Both the position numbers and the translations under genes were made by a program. From DASZIT01 sp963709665 (lineage in GTDB: Bacteria > Actinomycetota > Acidimicrobiia > Acidimicrobiales > RAAP-2), in the NCBI GenBank assembly GCA_963709665.1, contig CAVPWU010000011.1:1-64000 (forward strand): a stretch of 64,000 nucleotides of DNA, read 5' to 3'. Under the pieces are notes generated by a model, which had not been told where the DNA came from, searched no databases, and saw only the letters and a program-made list of their open reading frames with translations. The stretch's first letter is position 1, and each line of letters begins with the position of its first letter. Shown here in pieces: positions 1 to 8,847 of this stretch.

Positions 1-56
1 GCTCAACAGTGAAATCTGCGGTTCATCCTGCGCTCCGAAGAAGCCGATCTCGTTGG

Positions 57-359
57 TCAGGTGCTCTTCAGCGGTGTGATTTCACCGAGGGCGTCGACAA
101 GTCGATCTCGCTCCACCTCTAGGTCATAGCGCCCCTGGAGATTCATCCAGAAGCGCTCCGACGTCCCGAAGTAGCGCGCCATTCGGAGCGCGGTGTCAGC
201 GGTGATCCGGCGCTTTCCATGGACGATCTCGTTGATGCGCCGAGGAGGGACTCCGATAGCAACAGCGAGTCGGTGCTGAGTGACGCCCAGGGGCTCGAGA
301 TACTCCTCCATCAACACCTCACCTGGATGGATTGGGGGCATGGCTGGGCTACTGGTCAC
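57..359 (-). CDS. higA: HigA-family antitoxin, XRE-type DNA-binding protein (no toxin partner seen)
   Basis: A 100-residue protein. The segment PPIHPGEVLMEEYLEPLG followed by an XRE helix-turn-helix (about residues 24-70, with RINEIVHGKRRIT as recognition-helix region) and the SERFWMNLQ tail is the classic HigA addiction-module layout. HigA normally binds its own operator and neutralises a HigB mRNA interferase. The GTG start follows an AGGAG Shine-Dalgarno; an internal ATG at 341 is the alternative. HigB is usually encoded directly upstream, but the roughly 200 bases upstream show no HigB-like reading frame. It may therefore be an orphan antitoxin acting as a plain repressor. Family confidence is high; function without a toxin is inference. 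Confidence 0.85.
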   Translation of the reverse strand: MTSSPAMPPIHPGEVLMEEYLEPLGVTQHRLAVAIGVPPRRINEIVHGKRRITADTALRMARYFGTSERFWMNLQGRYDLEVERDRLVDALGEITPLKST

Positions 360-560
360 GGGCTTCTCCTCTCAGTGATACTCGACGAGCTGGCCAGATG
401 GAGACTCGCAGGGTCCACCCCAGCAACCAAATGTATTGTGGGTGTTCCTCGGATGTGCCAGCAGCACGATCCGCCACCGCGACCAGACGTTCCGGCGGGC
501 GGTCCGCCGAGCGAGAGCTCCCGATCCGTGGCGGTACTGGACACGATCCGATCCCGGCGG

Positions 561-3245
561 TCAGATCTCCAGACCTCGCAGCCCACGCCGTGAGCTGATG
601 CCCAACTTGTCGTAGATGTTTCGCAGGTGGTACTCGATCGCCTTTCGGCTTACGTAGAGTTCCGCCGCCACCTCGGGGTTGGAGAATCCCTTGCCGACCA
701 AGACCGCGACATCTCGCTCGCGGTCAGTGAGCTCGAGTGAGGTTCTGTCCGATCTTCGCCCGGATCGGATCCCCGCGTCCTTGAGGTCCGACTCCACCAG
801 CCTGACGAATGGATCGGCACCGATCGACACCAGTGCCTCCCGGGCCTCGCGTAGTGAGTTCAGGCCCCCATGCCGAGCACCTTGCCGCAGCTGCACCTGT
901 CCGTGGGCGCGGACCAGGAGTATGCGTTCGAGGAAAGGATCGTCGGGTCCGAAGTCGCCCAGGGCCTGGCGGAAGAGTTCGTCGGCCTCGTCGAGTTGCC
1001 CGCCAGCGGCCGCCACTCGGGCCCGGAGCCCGAGGATCCGGGCGTCCATGTCCAGACCTCTCGCCTTCGCAGCTTCCACCAGCCCGTCGATACGGTCTTC
1101 TGCACGGTCGATCTGGCCCGTGTCGAGCAGCGCCACCACCAAGGAGGGCCAGAACGTCAGCGCAGCCAACATCGGTGCGCCGTCTGCCAGTGGATCCAAG
1201 GACTCGATGACCCGCTCGGGCACGCCGTTCGCCACTGCCAACGCCGAGTCGGTGATCCGGACCAGCGCCATGGCCTCGATGGCGCCCAGGCGATCGGCAG
1301 CCGCGGCGGCAGCGGCGGCGTGCGTCGCCGCCGCCTGCGGATCACCCCGGTAGGCCAGGATGGTGCCGAGCACGGCATGGCAGGCGGCGTCCTCAATGCC
1401 TCGTCGGTCGTCGACGGCGATGGTCAGGCCCGTATGAGCCTGCACCAGCGCCTCGTCGAACTCCCCCCTGATGACCAGGAGCGTGGCCAGTTCCCGGTGG
1501 CAACGAGCGAGTTCCACCGGCACGTGGCCGGCCCGGACCAGTGCCAACGCCCCCCGCAGGTCGGCCACCGCCGCCGTGGTGAATCCGGCAAACATGGCCA
1601 GGGTGGCCCGGACGACCAAGAGGTCGACCTCGTCACCGGGGACCTGCTCGGCTGGTTCGGGCAGACGCAGGCGCAGGCGCGCCAATCCTGATGCCGCCCC
1701 GTGGAGGTAGCCCTCAGCGAGCGAACCGTGGAGTTGGGCGAGCCGTTCCGACGTGGTATTCGGGGAGGCAAGGGCCAGCGCCTGGCGCGCGGCGTGGTCC
1801 GCATCGGGTGCCTGTCCGAAGGAGTTGGAGATCTCCGCCAATTCGGCCCACGCACGGGCGACCGTCTCCCTGGCGTCCGATCCTTCGGGATTCCCGGACT
1901 CGACCACCCGCTCGAGCCAGCGTCGACCACTTTCGGTGTGACCCTTGTTCCACTCGAGCATCCCCAACACCAGATTCCGAGCCGGTCCGTCCTCCATCAG
2001 ATCGAGTTGGTGGCCGAGGGCGTCGGCTCGGGCAACTTGTCCGGCGTCGATGTAGGTGCGGACGGCATCCACCAGTCGGCGCTCGGCGTCGGGTTGCTGG
2101 GTGCTCAACGAGGAGGCCCATTCGAACGCTCGCGCAGCCTGGACCTTGTCCCGTTGGCGGAGGGCCCGCCTGGCCTGCGCCTCGAGTTCCCGGGCCAGCT
2201 CCTCGTCCGCACCGTCGGCCGCCGCCACGCGGTGGACGAGGCCCGCGGTGGCGCTGGATTCTCGGGCCGCGGCCCGGTGGAGGTCGCGGCGCACACTCGG
2301 CGAGAGATCCTGATAGATCCCCCGTCGGAACAACGGATGGGTGAACTCGATCGGGGGTCCGGGCTCCTGCGGATCCCAGCTGACGAAACCGGTGGCCAAC
2401 AGCTGCTCGAACGGCTCGATCGGGGCGTCGACACCGGCGACCCGACCCACGAGCGGGAGAGCCGCACGGTGGTTGAGGACCGCCAGCGCGGCGGCCAGCG
2501 ATCGGGCGGCTTCCGGCACCTCCGAGAGGCGGGCGGTCACCGACGACGTCAGGGACCTCGGTGCCGGCAGGTCACCGTCGGGAGCTCGGAGCTCGTCGAC
2601 GCCCAACTCGGTGAGGAGGGTCCGTACGTACAGCGGGTGGCCTCCGGTATGGGCGCGGAGGCGCTCGGCCTGATACGGGGTGAGCTCGACGCCGGCCGAC
2701 GAGGCGACCGCGGCCACCTCCTCCTCATTGAACGCCCGCACCTCGATGCTCCGGCAACGCTCCGAGTCACGGCAGAAGCGTCCCCACCCGTCCTGGGCGC
2801 CCGGGCGAGTCGTCACGATGATGCTGACCCGGTCCTCGTCGAGCCTCTGGACGGCGGTCAGGAGGGCCCCGGCCGACGCGGCATCGGCCCAGTGCAGGTC
2901 CTCGACCACCACGACCAGAGGGCCGCGGTCCTGAGTGTCCGACCAGCCCTCGAGGATCTCCATTCCCGCCGCGAAGGTCTCGGTGGTACGAGCTCCGAGC
3001 CGGTGGGCGAGATCGAAGGGGACGTGGCTGGCCAGTTCCTCCGCCGTGACCTGCAGCACCTGGACTCCGGCCGGAAGCTGAGCGACGACATGGCGGACGA
3101 GTGTGGTCTTCCCCATGCCGGCTTCGCCCTCGACCCAGGCCACCGCGGGTCGGCCGGAAACTCCCGCGTCGATGGCAGCCGTCAGCGTGTCGCGTTCCGG
3201 CCCCCTACCGACCAGCAGGTCCGCGGGTCCGAACGAATGCGCCAT
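561..3245 (-). CDS. LuxR-family transcriptional regulator with N-terminal AAA ATPase (MalT/LAL type)
   Basis: About 894 residues from the ATG at 3245 (MAHSFGPADLLVGRG); frames further upstream look non-coding. An N-terminal AAA_16/STAND ATPase has Walker A GEAGMGKTTL near residue 40 and a Walker B-like VVVVEDLHWAD. A long helical, TPR-like middle follows. The C-terminal LuxR/GerE helix-turn-helix is ELTDRERDVAVLVGKGFSNP...KAIEYHLRNIYDKLGI. Such LAL proteins sense a small ligand through the ATPase/TPR region and activate transcription. The nearest target candidates are the two small genes and the exporters at 3.4-8.3 kb, but nothing in the sequence proves the link. Confidence 0.85.
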   Translation of the reverse strand: MAHSFGPADLLVGRGPERDTLTAAIDAGVSGRPAVAWVEGEAGMGKTTLVRHVVAQLPAGVQVLQVTAEELASHVPFDLAHRLGARTTETFAAGMEILEGWSDTQDRGPLVVVVEDLHWADAASAGALLTAVQRLDEDRVSIIVTTRPGAQDGWGRFCRDSERCRSIEVRAFNEEEVAAVASSAGVELTPYQAERLRAHTGGHPLYVRTLLTELGVDELRAPDGDLPAPRSLTSSVTARLSEVPEAARSLAAALAVLNHRAALPLVGRVAGVDAPIEPFEQLLATGFVSWDPQEPGPPIEFTHPLFRRGIYQDLSPSVRRDLHRAAARESSATAGLVHRVAAADGADEELARELEAQARRALRQRDKVQAARAFEWASSLSTQQPDAERRLVDAVRTYIDAGQVARADALGHQLDLMEDGPARNLVLGMLEWNKGHTESGRRWLERVVESGNPEGSDARETVARAWAELAEISNSFGQAPDADHAARQALALASPNTTSERLAQLHGSLAEGYLHGAASGLARLRLRLPEPAEQVPGDEVDLLVVRATLAMFAGFTTAAVADLRGALALVRAGHVPVELARCHRELATLLVIRGEFDEALVQAHTGLTIAVDDRRGIEDAACHAVLGTILAYRGDPQAAATHAAAAAAAADRLGAIEAMALVRITDSALAVANGVPERVIESLDPLADGAPMLAALTFWPSLVVALLDTGQIDRAEDRIDGLVEAAKARGLDMDARILGLRARVAAAGGQLDEADELFRQALGDFGPDDPFLERILLVRAHGQVQLRQGARHGGLNSLREAREALVSIGADPFVRLVESDLKDAGIRSGRRSDRTSLELTDRERDVAVLVGKGFSNPEVAAELYVSRKAIEYHLRNIYDKLGISSRRGLRGLEI

Positions 3246-3436
3246 CACCAGATGGTAGCGATGGCGGCCAACGCCAGGACCGCCCGTGGTGGACGGGTCG
3301 CCCCGGTCCGGCCGGGCCCGTCGCGACGAGAACATGCAACCGTCGGCGCTCTCGGCTAGGGGCATTCCTGTCGGGACTGGATCGGGGCGGGACGCTGCAG
3401 GATCCCTACGTACTTGTCCGGGGGATCAGCATCAGG

Positions 3437-3997
3437 TCAGTCGGCAGGCGCCTCGCCCCGTGCCAGGTCGGTCTGCTTCTGCGTATAGAGAAGAGCCAGC
3501 AGGAGGGCACCGAAGGGGACGACCAGCCTCAGGATGAACTGCCGGGAGTCCCGAGACCCGGCGATGATCAGCGAGATGGTGCCGACCAGAAAGGCCAGGC
3601 CCCACACCGCCGAGAGCCGGCGGTTGAGTTCGTGGAACCGGGCGGTCCTCCACACGGATTCCGGGGCCTGCTCGCGTGCGTAGGGCTCGGTGAATGGTTT
3701 GCCGATGAGGATCGAGCCGAACACGATCACGGTGAGGGAACCGTGCGCCACGGCCTGTGCGTACCGACCCCAGGTGCTGATGTCACCGGGGTGGATGGCA
3801 GCCAGGAGCACCAGTAGTCCACCGAAGTAGACGGTGCCGATGACGTCGAACAGGTGGACGGAATGACGGGTGATGGCCCGGACCAGCACGACAAGGGCGA
3901 CCGCAAGTCCGATGCCCGCTCCCCAGTAGACCCCTCCAACCCGGACGCCCAGGAGGAAGGCAACCCAGGGGGAGAAACTCCAGATCAGGTTCTTCAT
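3437..3997 (-). CDS. Hypothetical polytopic membrane protein
   Basis: 186 residues with five to six predicted membrane helices (for example WGAGIGLAVALVVLVRAI, VIGTVYFGGLLVLLAAI, LAFLVGTISLIIAG) and a short polar tail. I do not recognise the family with certainty. Its ATG overlaps the TGA of the preceding small gene (ATGA, 3994-3997), so the two are translationally coupled. The pair is transcribed away from the MFS exporter gene, and the inverted-repeat operator lies next to the intergenic region, so shared control is possible. Confidence 0.7.
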   Translation of the reverse strand: MKNLIWSFSPWVAFLLGVRVGGVYWGAGIGLAVALVVLVRAITRHSVHLFDVIGTVYFGGLLVLLAAIHPGDISTWGRYAQAVAHGSLTVIVFGSILIGKPFTEPYAREQAPESVWRTARFHELNRRLSAVWGLAFLVGTISLIIAGSRDSRQFILRLVVPFGALLLALLYTQKQTDLARGEAPAD

Positions 3998-4221
3998 GAC
4001 CGCTCCTTTTCGTTCGATCCGGCGTCGTCGGGGTCATCCCGCTCCGTCCGGTACAGGTTTTCGATCAGGGCCAGGAATTCGAGATTCCCGGAAAACGCCC
4101 TGGCACGCGCCGTGTGTCCTGCTCGCCTCACCGATCCAACGGCCCGGCCGTTCTCGTCGAGGGTGACGTCAACGATGATCTTCACCTTCCCCAGCCTGAG
4201 GACTCGCCAGCCCGGGGGCAC
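3994..4221 (-). CDS. Small hypothetical protein, coupled to the downstream membrane protein
   Basis: Up to 75 residues. The recognisable core begins VKIIVDVTLDENGRAVGSV and continues through a basic segment to ALIENLYRTE. No family was recognised. The GTG at 4221 touches the inverted repeat at 4221-4237. An internal GTG at 4185, preceded by a GGGGAAG Shine-Dalgarno-like run, would leave room for a promoter and may be the true start. The TGA overlaps the ATG of the next gene, which suggests one operon. Confidence 0.5.
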   Translation of the reverse strand: MPPGWRVLRLGKVKIIVDVTLDENGRAVGSVRRAGHTARARAFSGNLEFLALIENLYRTERDDPDDAGSNEKERS

Positions 4222-4237
4222 TAGGGAGACTCCCTAA
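4221..4237. promoter_or_regulatory. Inverted-repeat operator, copy 1
   Basis: The 17-mer CTAGGGAGACTCCCTAA contains the perfect repeat TAGGGAG-A-CTCCCTA. It sits in the 16-base gap between two divergent reading frames (small gene on minus, MFS exporter on plus). A near-identical site occurs at 5885-5901 before the MMPL gene. Conserved spacing, symmetry and placement suggest a binding site for a dimeric repressor controlling both exporters. Confidence 0.65.
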
Positions 4238-5845
4238 ATGTTCGGCATCCGGCCGAGACGGTGGCGGATAGCGTGCTCGCCCATGGTGTCCGAGGCGCCG
4301 GCAGGACCGGCCAGGGGTCGACGGCTCGTCCTGGCGGCGATGACGGTCGCCAACGCCATGATCCTGGTCGACCAGACGGCGGTGCCGCTCGCCCTGCCCT
4401 CCATCGAGAAGCAATTCGGGGTCGGCACCCAAGAGGCGCAGTGGGTGCTGAGCGCGAGCCTGTTGTCGCTGTCGGGACTCCTCATCCTCGGGGGTCGGCT
4501 CGGCGACCTCTTCGGCCGTCGCCGGGTATTCGTGATCGGCGCGGTGGGTTTCAGCGCGGCGTCGGTGATGGGGGGCCTGGCCCCCGATTTTGGGCTCCTG
4601 CTGGCGGCACGGGTCGTCCAAGGTGCGGGGGGTGCTCTGATGCTGCCGGGGAGCGTCGCCATCGTCAACAGCACCTTTCCGAGGGCCGAGCGCGGGAAGG
4701 CGCTCGGCACCATGGGGGGAGTGGCGGCGATCGCCGGCGCACTCGGCCCCACCATCGGCGGGGCGCTGACGTCGGCGTTCAGCTGGCGCCTGGTATTGCT
4801 GGTCAACGTGCCCCTGGCCATCGTGTGCCTGGTGGCCACCCTGTCGGCCGTACCCAGGGACCGGGAGCGCCAGGGCGACGTGCGGGTGGATCTCCCCGGG
4901 GCCGGACTCTTGTGCCTGGCCATCGTCACCCTGGTGTTCGGACTCACCGAGGCCCAGTCGTCATCCCTGGTGTCGATCCCGGTAGTCGGTCCGGTGGCCG
5001 TGGCGCTCCTCGGCGCCGCCGGATTTCTGTGGTGGGAGCAACGGGCAGCCGATCCACTGATGGACGTGGGCCTTCTGCGCCGGACCCCGAACTATCTCGG
5101 AGCCATGATCAGTCAGGCTCTGGCCGGATTCGTGGAGATGGGCCTCGGTCTGATCTTCCCGTTGCTCCTCATCCTCGACCTCGGGATGAGTCCGTTCGTG
5201 GCCGGTCTGGCCCTGATCCCGACCACCGTGCCCATGGTCCTCCTGTCGACGGCCGTCGGTCGATGGTACGACCGGTCGGGGGGCCGACCACCGCTGGTGG
5301 CCGGTTTCGGCATCCTCGCCCTGTCCGGGCTCGCCCTCGGCGTGGGGGTCCACCTCATCCAGCCGGCGGCGCCCAACTACTTCTTCCTGCTTCCCGGCCT
5401 GCTGGTGTTCGGGACCGGTCTGGCCTTCGTGCTCACTGCCTGCGACCCGGTCAGCCTGGACTCCGTGGATGAGGACCTGGCCGGCCAGGTGTCGGGAGCG
5501 TCGGCGACCGCCGAGCAGGCGGGAGGGGCGATCGGGATCGCCGGGCTCTACGCCATCTTCCACGAGGTCTATGTGCGGCGCCTCCAACACCTCACCACCA
5601 GCGGTCTCACCCCGCACCAGGGTCAACAGCTCCGCCAGGCTCTCCAGGCGGCCGAGCAGACCGGCCTCCAGCCCCACCATTTCGACCCGACGTTGGTCCG
5701 CTTTCTCATCCCGGCCTTCAACGCCTCGAAGCTCGGGTATGCCGCGGTGTTCTTCTCGGTGCTGGTCGTCTCGGCATTGGGGGGCCTGGGTGCCTGGCGT
5801 CTCGTCCGGAAGCCACCCGGAGCCCGCCGGACCCTGGCGGGCTGA
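4238..5845 (+). CDS. DHA2-family MFS drug exporter (EmrB/QacA type)
   Basis: 535 residues with about 14 membrane helices. The first helix carries the DHA2 signature VANAMILVDQTAVPLALP, followed by the MFS motif A loop GGRLGDLFGRRRVFVIG and motif C-like GALGPTIGGAL. It would export hydrophobic drugs or toxic metabolites by proton antiport. The ATG at 4238 abuts the operator; an in-frame ATG at 4283 (MVSEAPAG) is an alternative that leaves space for a promoter. An MMPL-type pump follows on the same strand, with a copy of the same operator between them. Confidence 0.85.
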   Translation: MFGIRPRRWRIACSPMVSEAPAGPARGRRLVLAAMTVANAMILVDQTAVPLALPSIEKQFGVGTQEAQWVLSASLLSLSGLLILGGRLGDLFGRRRVFVIGAVGFSAASVMGGLAPDFGLLLAARVVQGAGGALMLPGSVAIVNSTFPRAERGKALGTMGGVAAIAGALGPTIGGALTSAFSWRLVLLVNVPLAIVCLVATLSAVPRDRERQGDVRVDLPGAGLLCLAIVTLVFGLTEAQSSSLVSIPVVGPVAVALLGAAGFLWWEQRAADPLMDVGLLRRTPNYLGAMISQALAGFVEMGLGLIFPLLLILDLGMSPFVAGLALIPTTVPMVLLSTAVGRWYDRSGGRPPLVAGFGILALSGLALGVGVHLIQPAAPNYFFLLPGLLVFGTGLAFVLTACDPVSLDSVDEDLAGQVSGASATAEQAGGAIGIAGLYAIFHEVYVRRLQHLTTSGLTPHQGQQLRQALQAAEQTGLQPHHFDPTLVRFLIPAFNASKLGYAAVFFSVLVVSALGGLGAWRLVRKPPGARRTLAG

Positions 5846-5884
5846 TCACCTCCAACAGCCATGAGGGACTCACGTCATGCGGAA

Positions 5885-5901
5885 CTAGGGAGTTTCCCTA
5901 G
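5885..5901. promoter_or_regulatory. Inverted-repeat operator, copy 2
   Basis: CTAGGGAGTTTCCCTAG is a perfect 7-3-7 inverted repeat about 185 bases upstream of the MMPL start. It differs from the 4221-4237 copy only in the central spacer and the last base. Two copies bracketing the MFS gene suggest one regulator controls both transporters. The regulator is not identifiable; the nearby LuxR-type protein is unlikely to be a simple palindrome-binding repressor. Confidence 0.65.
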
Positions 5902-6084
5902 GGTCCCCGTCCGGCCGTTCCCTCAAGGTGGAAGGGTGGCCGGGATCGCTGGTGCACCTCAGGTGCGAGTGGATGGGGCCAACCGAGGGCGCGGCGAACG
6001 CGGGCGCTCCAGCCGTTCCCAAGACCCGCGACGGAGAGTCGCTCGAACGTTGTCCGGGCCTTGGTCTACCCCCAAGGAGGATCG

Positions 6085-8274
6085 ATGAGTGCAGCGCTGT
6101 ATCGGGTGGGTCAGTGGTGCTTCCGGCGACGCCGGTATGTGGTGGGCGCATGGGTACTGGTCATCGCCGTGCTGGCGGTGGTGGCCTTCAACGTCGAGCA
6201 GCCGACCAGCGACTCCATCGCCATTCCCGGCACCGAGTCCCAGCAGGCTCTCAACCTCCTCGACCAGAAGTTCCCGGGTACCGGCGGTGCCCAGGCCCAG
6301 GTCGTCTTCTCGGTGCCTGCGTCGCAGTCGTTGACCGACCCCGCCGACCGCCAGGCGGTGGAGACGACGCTGGCCGAGCTCCGCAAACTCCCTCAGGTCG
6401 TCGAGGTCACCGACCCCTACCAGGCGGGAACGGTGTCCAAGAACGGCCGGATCGCCTATGCCGTCGTGGCCTATCCGGTGGCGGTGGCCGACGTCACCAC
6501 CAAGGCCCAGAACGCCCTGCTGGCTTCGGGGGGCCCGGCCAAGGCAGCGGGGATCGACGTCAACTTCGGTGGCCAGGTGGCCGAGGCCAGCACCAAGACC
6601 GACACCGACGCCATCGGCATCTTCATCGCCTTCCTGGTGCTGCTGATCGGGTTCGGGTCGGTGGTGGCGGGACTGCTGCCCCTCTTCTCGGCGATCGCCG
6701 GCGTGGCCCTCACCAACCTGGCCCTCCTGGCCCTGACAGCCAAGATCAGCGAGTCGGCCACCACACCGGTCCTGGCCACCATGATCGGTCTGGCGGTGGG
6801 GATCGACTACTCGCTCTTCGTCATGAACCGTCATCGACAGCAGGTGGCCGCCGGCATGGACGTGCAGGAGTCGGTCGGTCGGGCCGTGGCCACCTCCGGC
6901 TCGGCGGTGTGCTTCGCCGGTCTGACGGTGCTCATCGCCCTGGCCGCCCTCAGCGTCGTCAACATCCCGTTCCTGACCGTCATGGGTCTGTCGGCCGCCG
7001 GGGCGGTGGTGGTAGCGGTGGTGGCCGCCACCACCCTGATGCCGGCGATGCTCGGCTTCGCCGGTCACCGGCTCCTCTCCTCCCGCTGGGCTCGCCACAA
7101 GCTCGAGAAGGCGGCGGCTCCCGGGTACGAGCCCCTGTCGTGGCGCTACGTGGTCACCCTCAAGCGGGCCCCCATCCTGGTCGTCCTGGCCGGAATCATC
7201 GTCCTTCTGTTCGTGGCCACTCCGTTCTTCACCATGAGGCTCGGCCTGCCCGACGCCGGCTCGCAACCGACCAGTCAGACCACCCGGCGCGCTTACGACC
7301 TCATCAGCGAGGGGTTCGGGCCGGGCGCCAACGGACCGCTCCTCATCGTGGTCTACGCCCCCGGAGGAATCACTCCCACCCAGAAGCAGGCCTTCACGGC
7401 GTTCTACCAGGAGCAGACCGAGCACCTGCCCAGCGACGTGGCGTCGATCGGGGCACCCATCCCCAATCAGGCCAACGACGTGTTCCTGGTCCAGGTGATC
7501 CCCAAGACCGGACCCAACGCCACCGCCACCACCAACCTCATCCACGGCATCCGGCGAGTGGTGGCCGAAGGCAAGGTGCAGTACGGCCTCGAGACCTACG
7601 TCACCGGTCAGACGGCGCTGAACGTCGACGTCTCGGCCAAGCTGTCGTCCGCCCTGCCCCTCTACCTGGCGATCATCATCATCCTCTGCCTGCTGCTCCT
7701 GATCCTGGTGTTCCGCTCCTTGTTGGTACCCCTGGCCGCCGTGGTCGGCTACGTGCTCAGCATTCTGGCCGCCCTCGGCGCGGTGACCTGGGTGTTCCAG
7801 GAGGGGCACCTGTCCGGGGTCTTCGGTATCGCCAGGCCGGGGCCGATCCTCAGCTTCCTGCCCATCATCCTGCTCGGGATCCTGTTCGGTCTGGCCATGG
7901 ACTACGAGGTCTTCCTCGAGTCACGGATGCGGGAGGAGTCCCTCCACAAGGACGCCACCACCGCCGTCACCGACGGCTACCGCGGGAGCGCCAAGGTGGT
8001 GGGGTCGGCGGCGATCATCATGGTCTCGGTCTTCGCCAGCTTCATCCTGTCCCCCGACCCGACCACCAAGTCTCTGGGCTTCGCCCTGGCCATCGGCGTC
8101 CTGATCGATGCCTTCGTGATCCGCATGACGGTGGTGCCGGCCACCATGTACATCTTCAAGGACACCGCCTGGTGGTTGCCCCATTGGTTGCGTCGGGTGT
8201 TGCCGGATCTGGACATCGAGGGAAGCAAGCTGGCCGAAGAGGACCCATCGCTCTCTCCTGCCCAGGCGCACTAG
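6085..8274 (+). CDS. MMPL/RND-family transporter
   Basis: 729 residues from the ATG at 6085, which has a strong Shine-Dalgarno AAGGAGG (6074-6080). The layout is the MMPL duplication: one N-terminal helix, a periplasmic loop of about 150 residues, a helix bundle with GLAVGIDYSLFVMNRHRQ, a second loop and a second bundle with LFGLAMDYEVFLESRMRE. The GxxxDY(S/E)xF signatures carry the acidic residues of the proton relay. MMPL proteins export lipids, siderophores or drugs. The operator at 5885-5901 and the MFS pump upstream suggest induced efflux. Confidence 0.9.
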   Translation: MSAALYRVGQWCFRRRRYVVGAWVLVIAVLAVVAFNVEQPTSDSIAIPGTESQQALNLLDQKFPGTGGAQAQVVFSVPASQSLTDPADRQAVETTLAELRKLPQVVEVTDPYQAGTVSKNGRIAYAVVAYPVAVADVTTKAQNALLASGGPAKAAGIDVNFGGQVAEASTKTDTDAIGIFIAFLVLLIGFGSVVAGLLPLFSAIAGVALTNLALLALTAKISESATTPVLATMIGLAVGIDYSLFVMNRHRQQVAAGMDVQESVGRAVATSGSAVCFAGLTVLIALAALSVVNIPFLTVMGLSAAGAVVVAVVAATTLMPAMLGFAGHRLLSSRWARHKLEKAAAPGYEPLSWRYVVTLKRAPILVVLAGIIVLLFVATPFFTMRLGLPDAGSQPTSQTTRRAYDLISEGFGPGANGPLLIVVYAPGGITPTQKQAFTAFYQEQTEHLPSDVASIGAPIPNQANDVFLVQVIPKTGPNATATTNLIHGIRRVVAEGKVQYGLETYVTGQTALNVDVSAKLSSALPLYLAIIIILCLLLLILVFRSLLVPLAAVVGYVLSILAALGAVTWVFQEGHLSGVFGIARPGPILSFLPIILLGILFGLAMDYEVFLESRMREESLHKDATTAVTDGYRGSAKVVGSAAIIMVSVFASFILSPDPTTKSLGFALAIGVLIDAFVIRMTVVPATMYIFKDTAWWLPHWLRRVLPDLDIEGSKLAEEDPSLSPAQAH

Positions 8275-8499
8275 GTACCGGGGTGGCCGAGCCTCCGTCC
8301 GGTCCCCTGGACGTCGCATCCCCGCCGGGCGTCTCCGGCTGGGGGAACGGGGCCGGTACTGCCGGGTCTGCACGTCGCCCGACGGTCCTCGCGCTCTGGG
8401 TGCAACCGCACCTGAGGAGGACCGTTCACGCCCATTGGGTTCGTTCCCTCCGCCATCCGAGCCGTACTGAAGCCCGACGAGGATCATTGGGCGGTCGAT

Positions 8500-8847
8500 G
8501 TGGAGTCACCGGATCCGACTGGCTCGCCCTCCGACCCGTCGACGTGGCAGACCAATCTCATCTCCCGAGACGAGGTGCGGGATCAGATCGGCGACGACGG
8601 GATGTCCGTCGAGGACAACGTCGTTGATTTCATGAGACGAGTCTCCGCCGAGCGGGCTGGTGTGCCGAACGGGGTGACCACCGTCTCAATCCACCGTCGG
8701 TCCAAAGCTGGGACCTCAGTCCCGCCGCCGAGTTCGGTGGCAGGGCCAACCACCACCGCCTCTTCTGCTGAGACTCGGTGGCGGCGGTTCTCGCCTCCCC
8801 GCCTATGCCGGCCGATGGTGGGGGTCAGTCCCCGTCGTCGACGGTGA
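8500..8847 (+). CDS. Doubtful small ORF, possible gene fragment
   Basis: 115 codons from a GTG. The first 60 residues look protein-like (WQTNLISRDEVRDQIGDDG, VEDNVVDFMRRVSAERAG), while the rest is arginine/proline-rich and looks untranslated. No family recognised. It lies in the roughly 550-base gap between the MMPL gene and the SCO6745-like gene, and its end overlaps the 3' end of that minus-strand gene. It may be a fragment of a decayed gene. Apart from it, 8275-8824 shows nothing recognisable. Confidence 0.25.
   Translation: MESPDPTGSPSDPSTWQTNLISRDEVRDQIGDDGMSVEDNVVDFMRRVSAERAGVPNGVTTVSIHRRSKAGTSVPPPSSVAGPTTTASSAETRWRRFSPPRLCRPMVGVSPRRRR

Noticed and set aside
356..586. Minus-strand 76-codon frame upstream of higA as a possible HigB toxin
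   Set aside because: No HigB motif in any of the three frames; the only resemblance is a terminal VEYH, which is too short to count.
5928..8627. Long open frames on both strands over the MMPL gene
   Set aside because: Composition is Arg/Pro/Gly- or His/Gln-rich without domains, while the MMPL frame has a Shine-Dalgarno and full-length homology.
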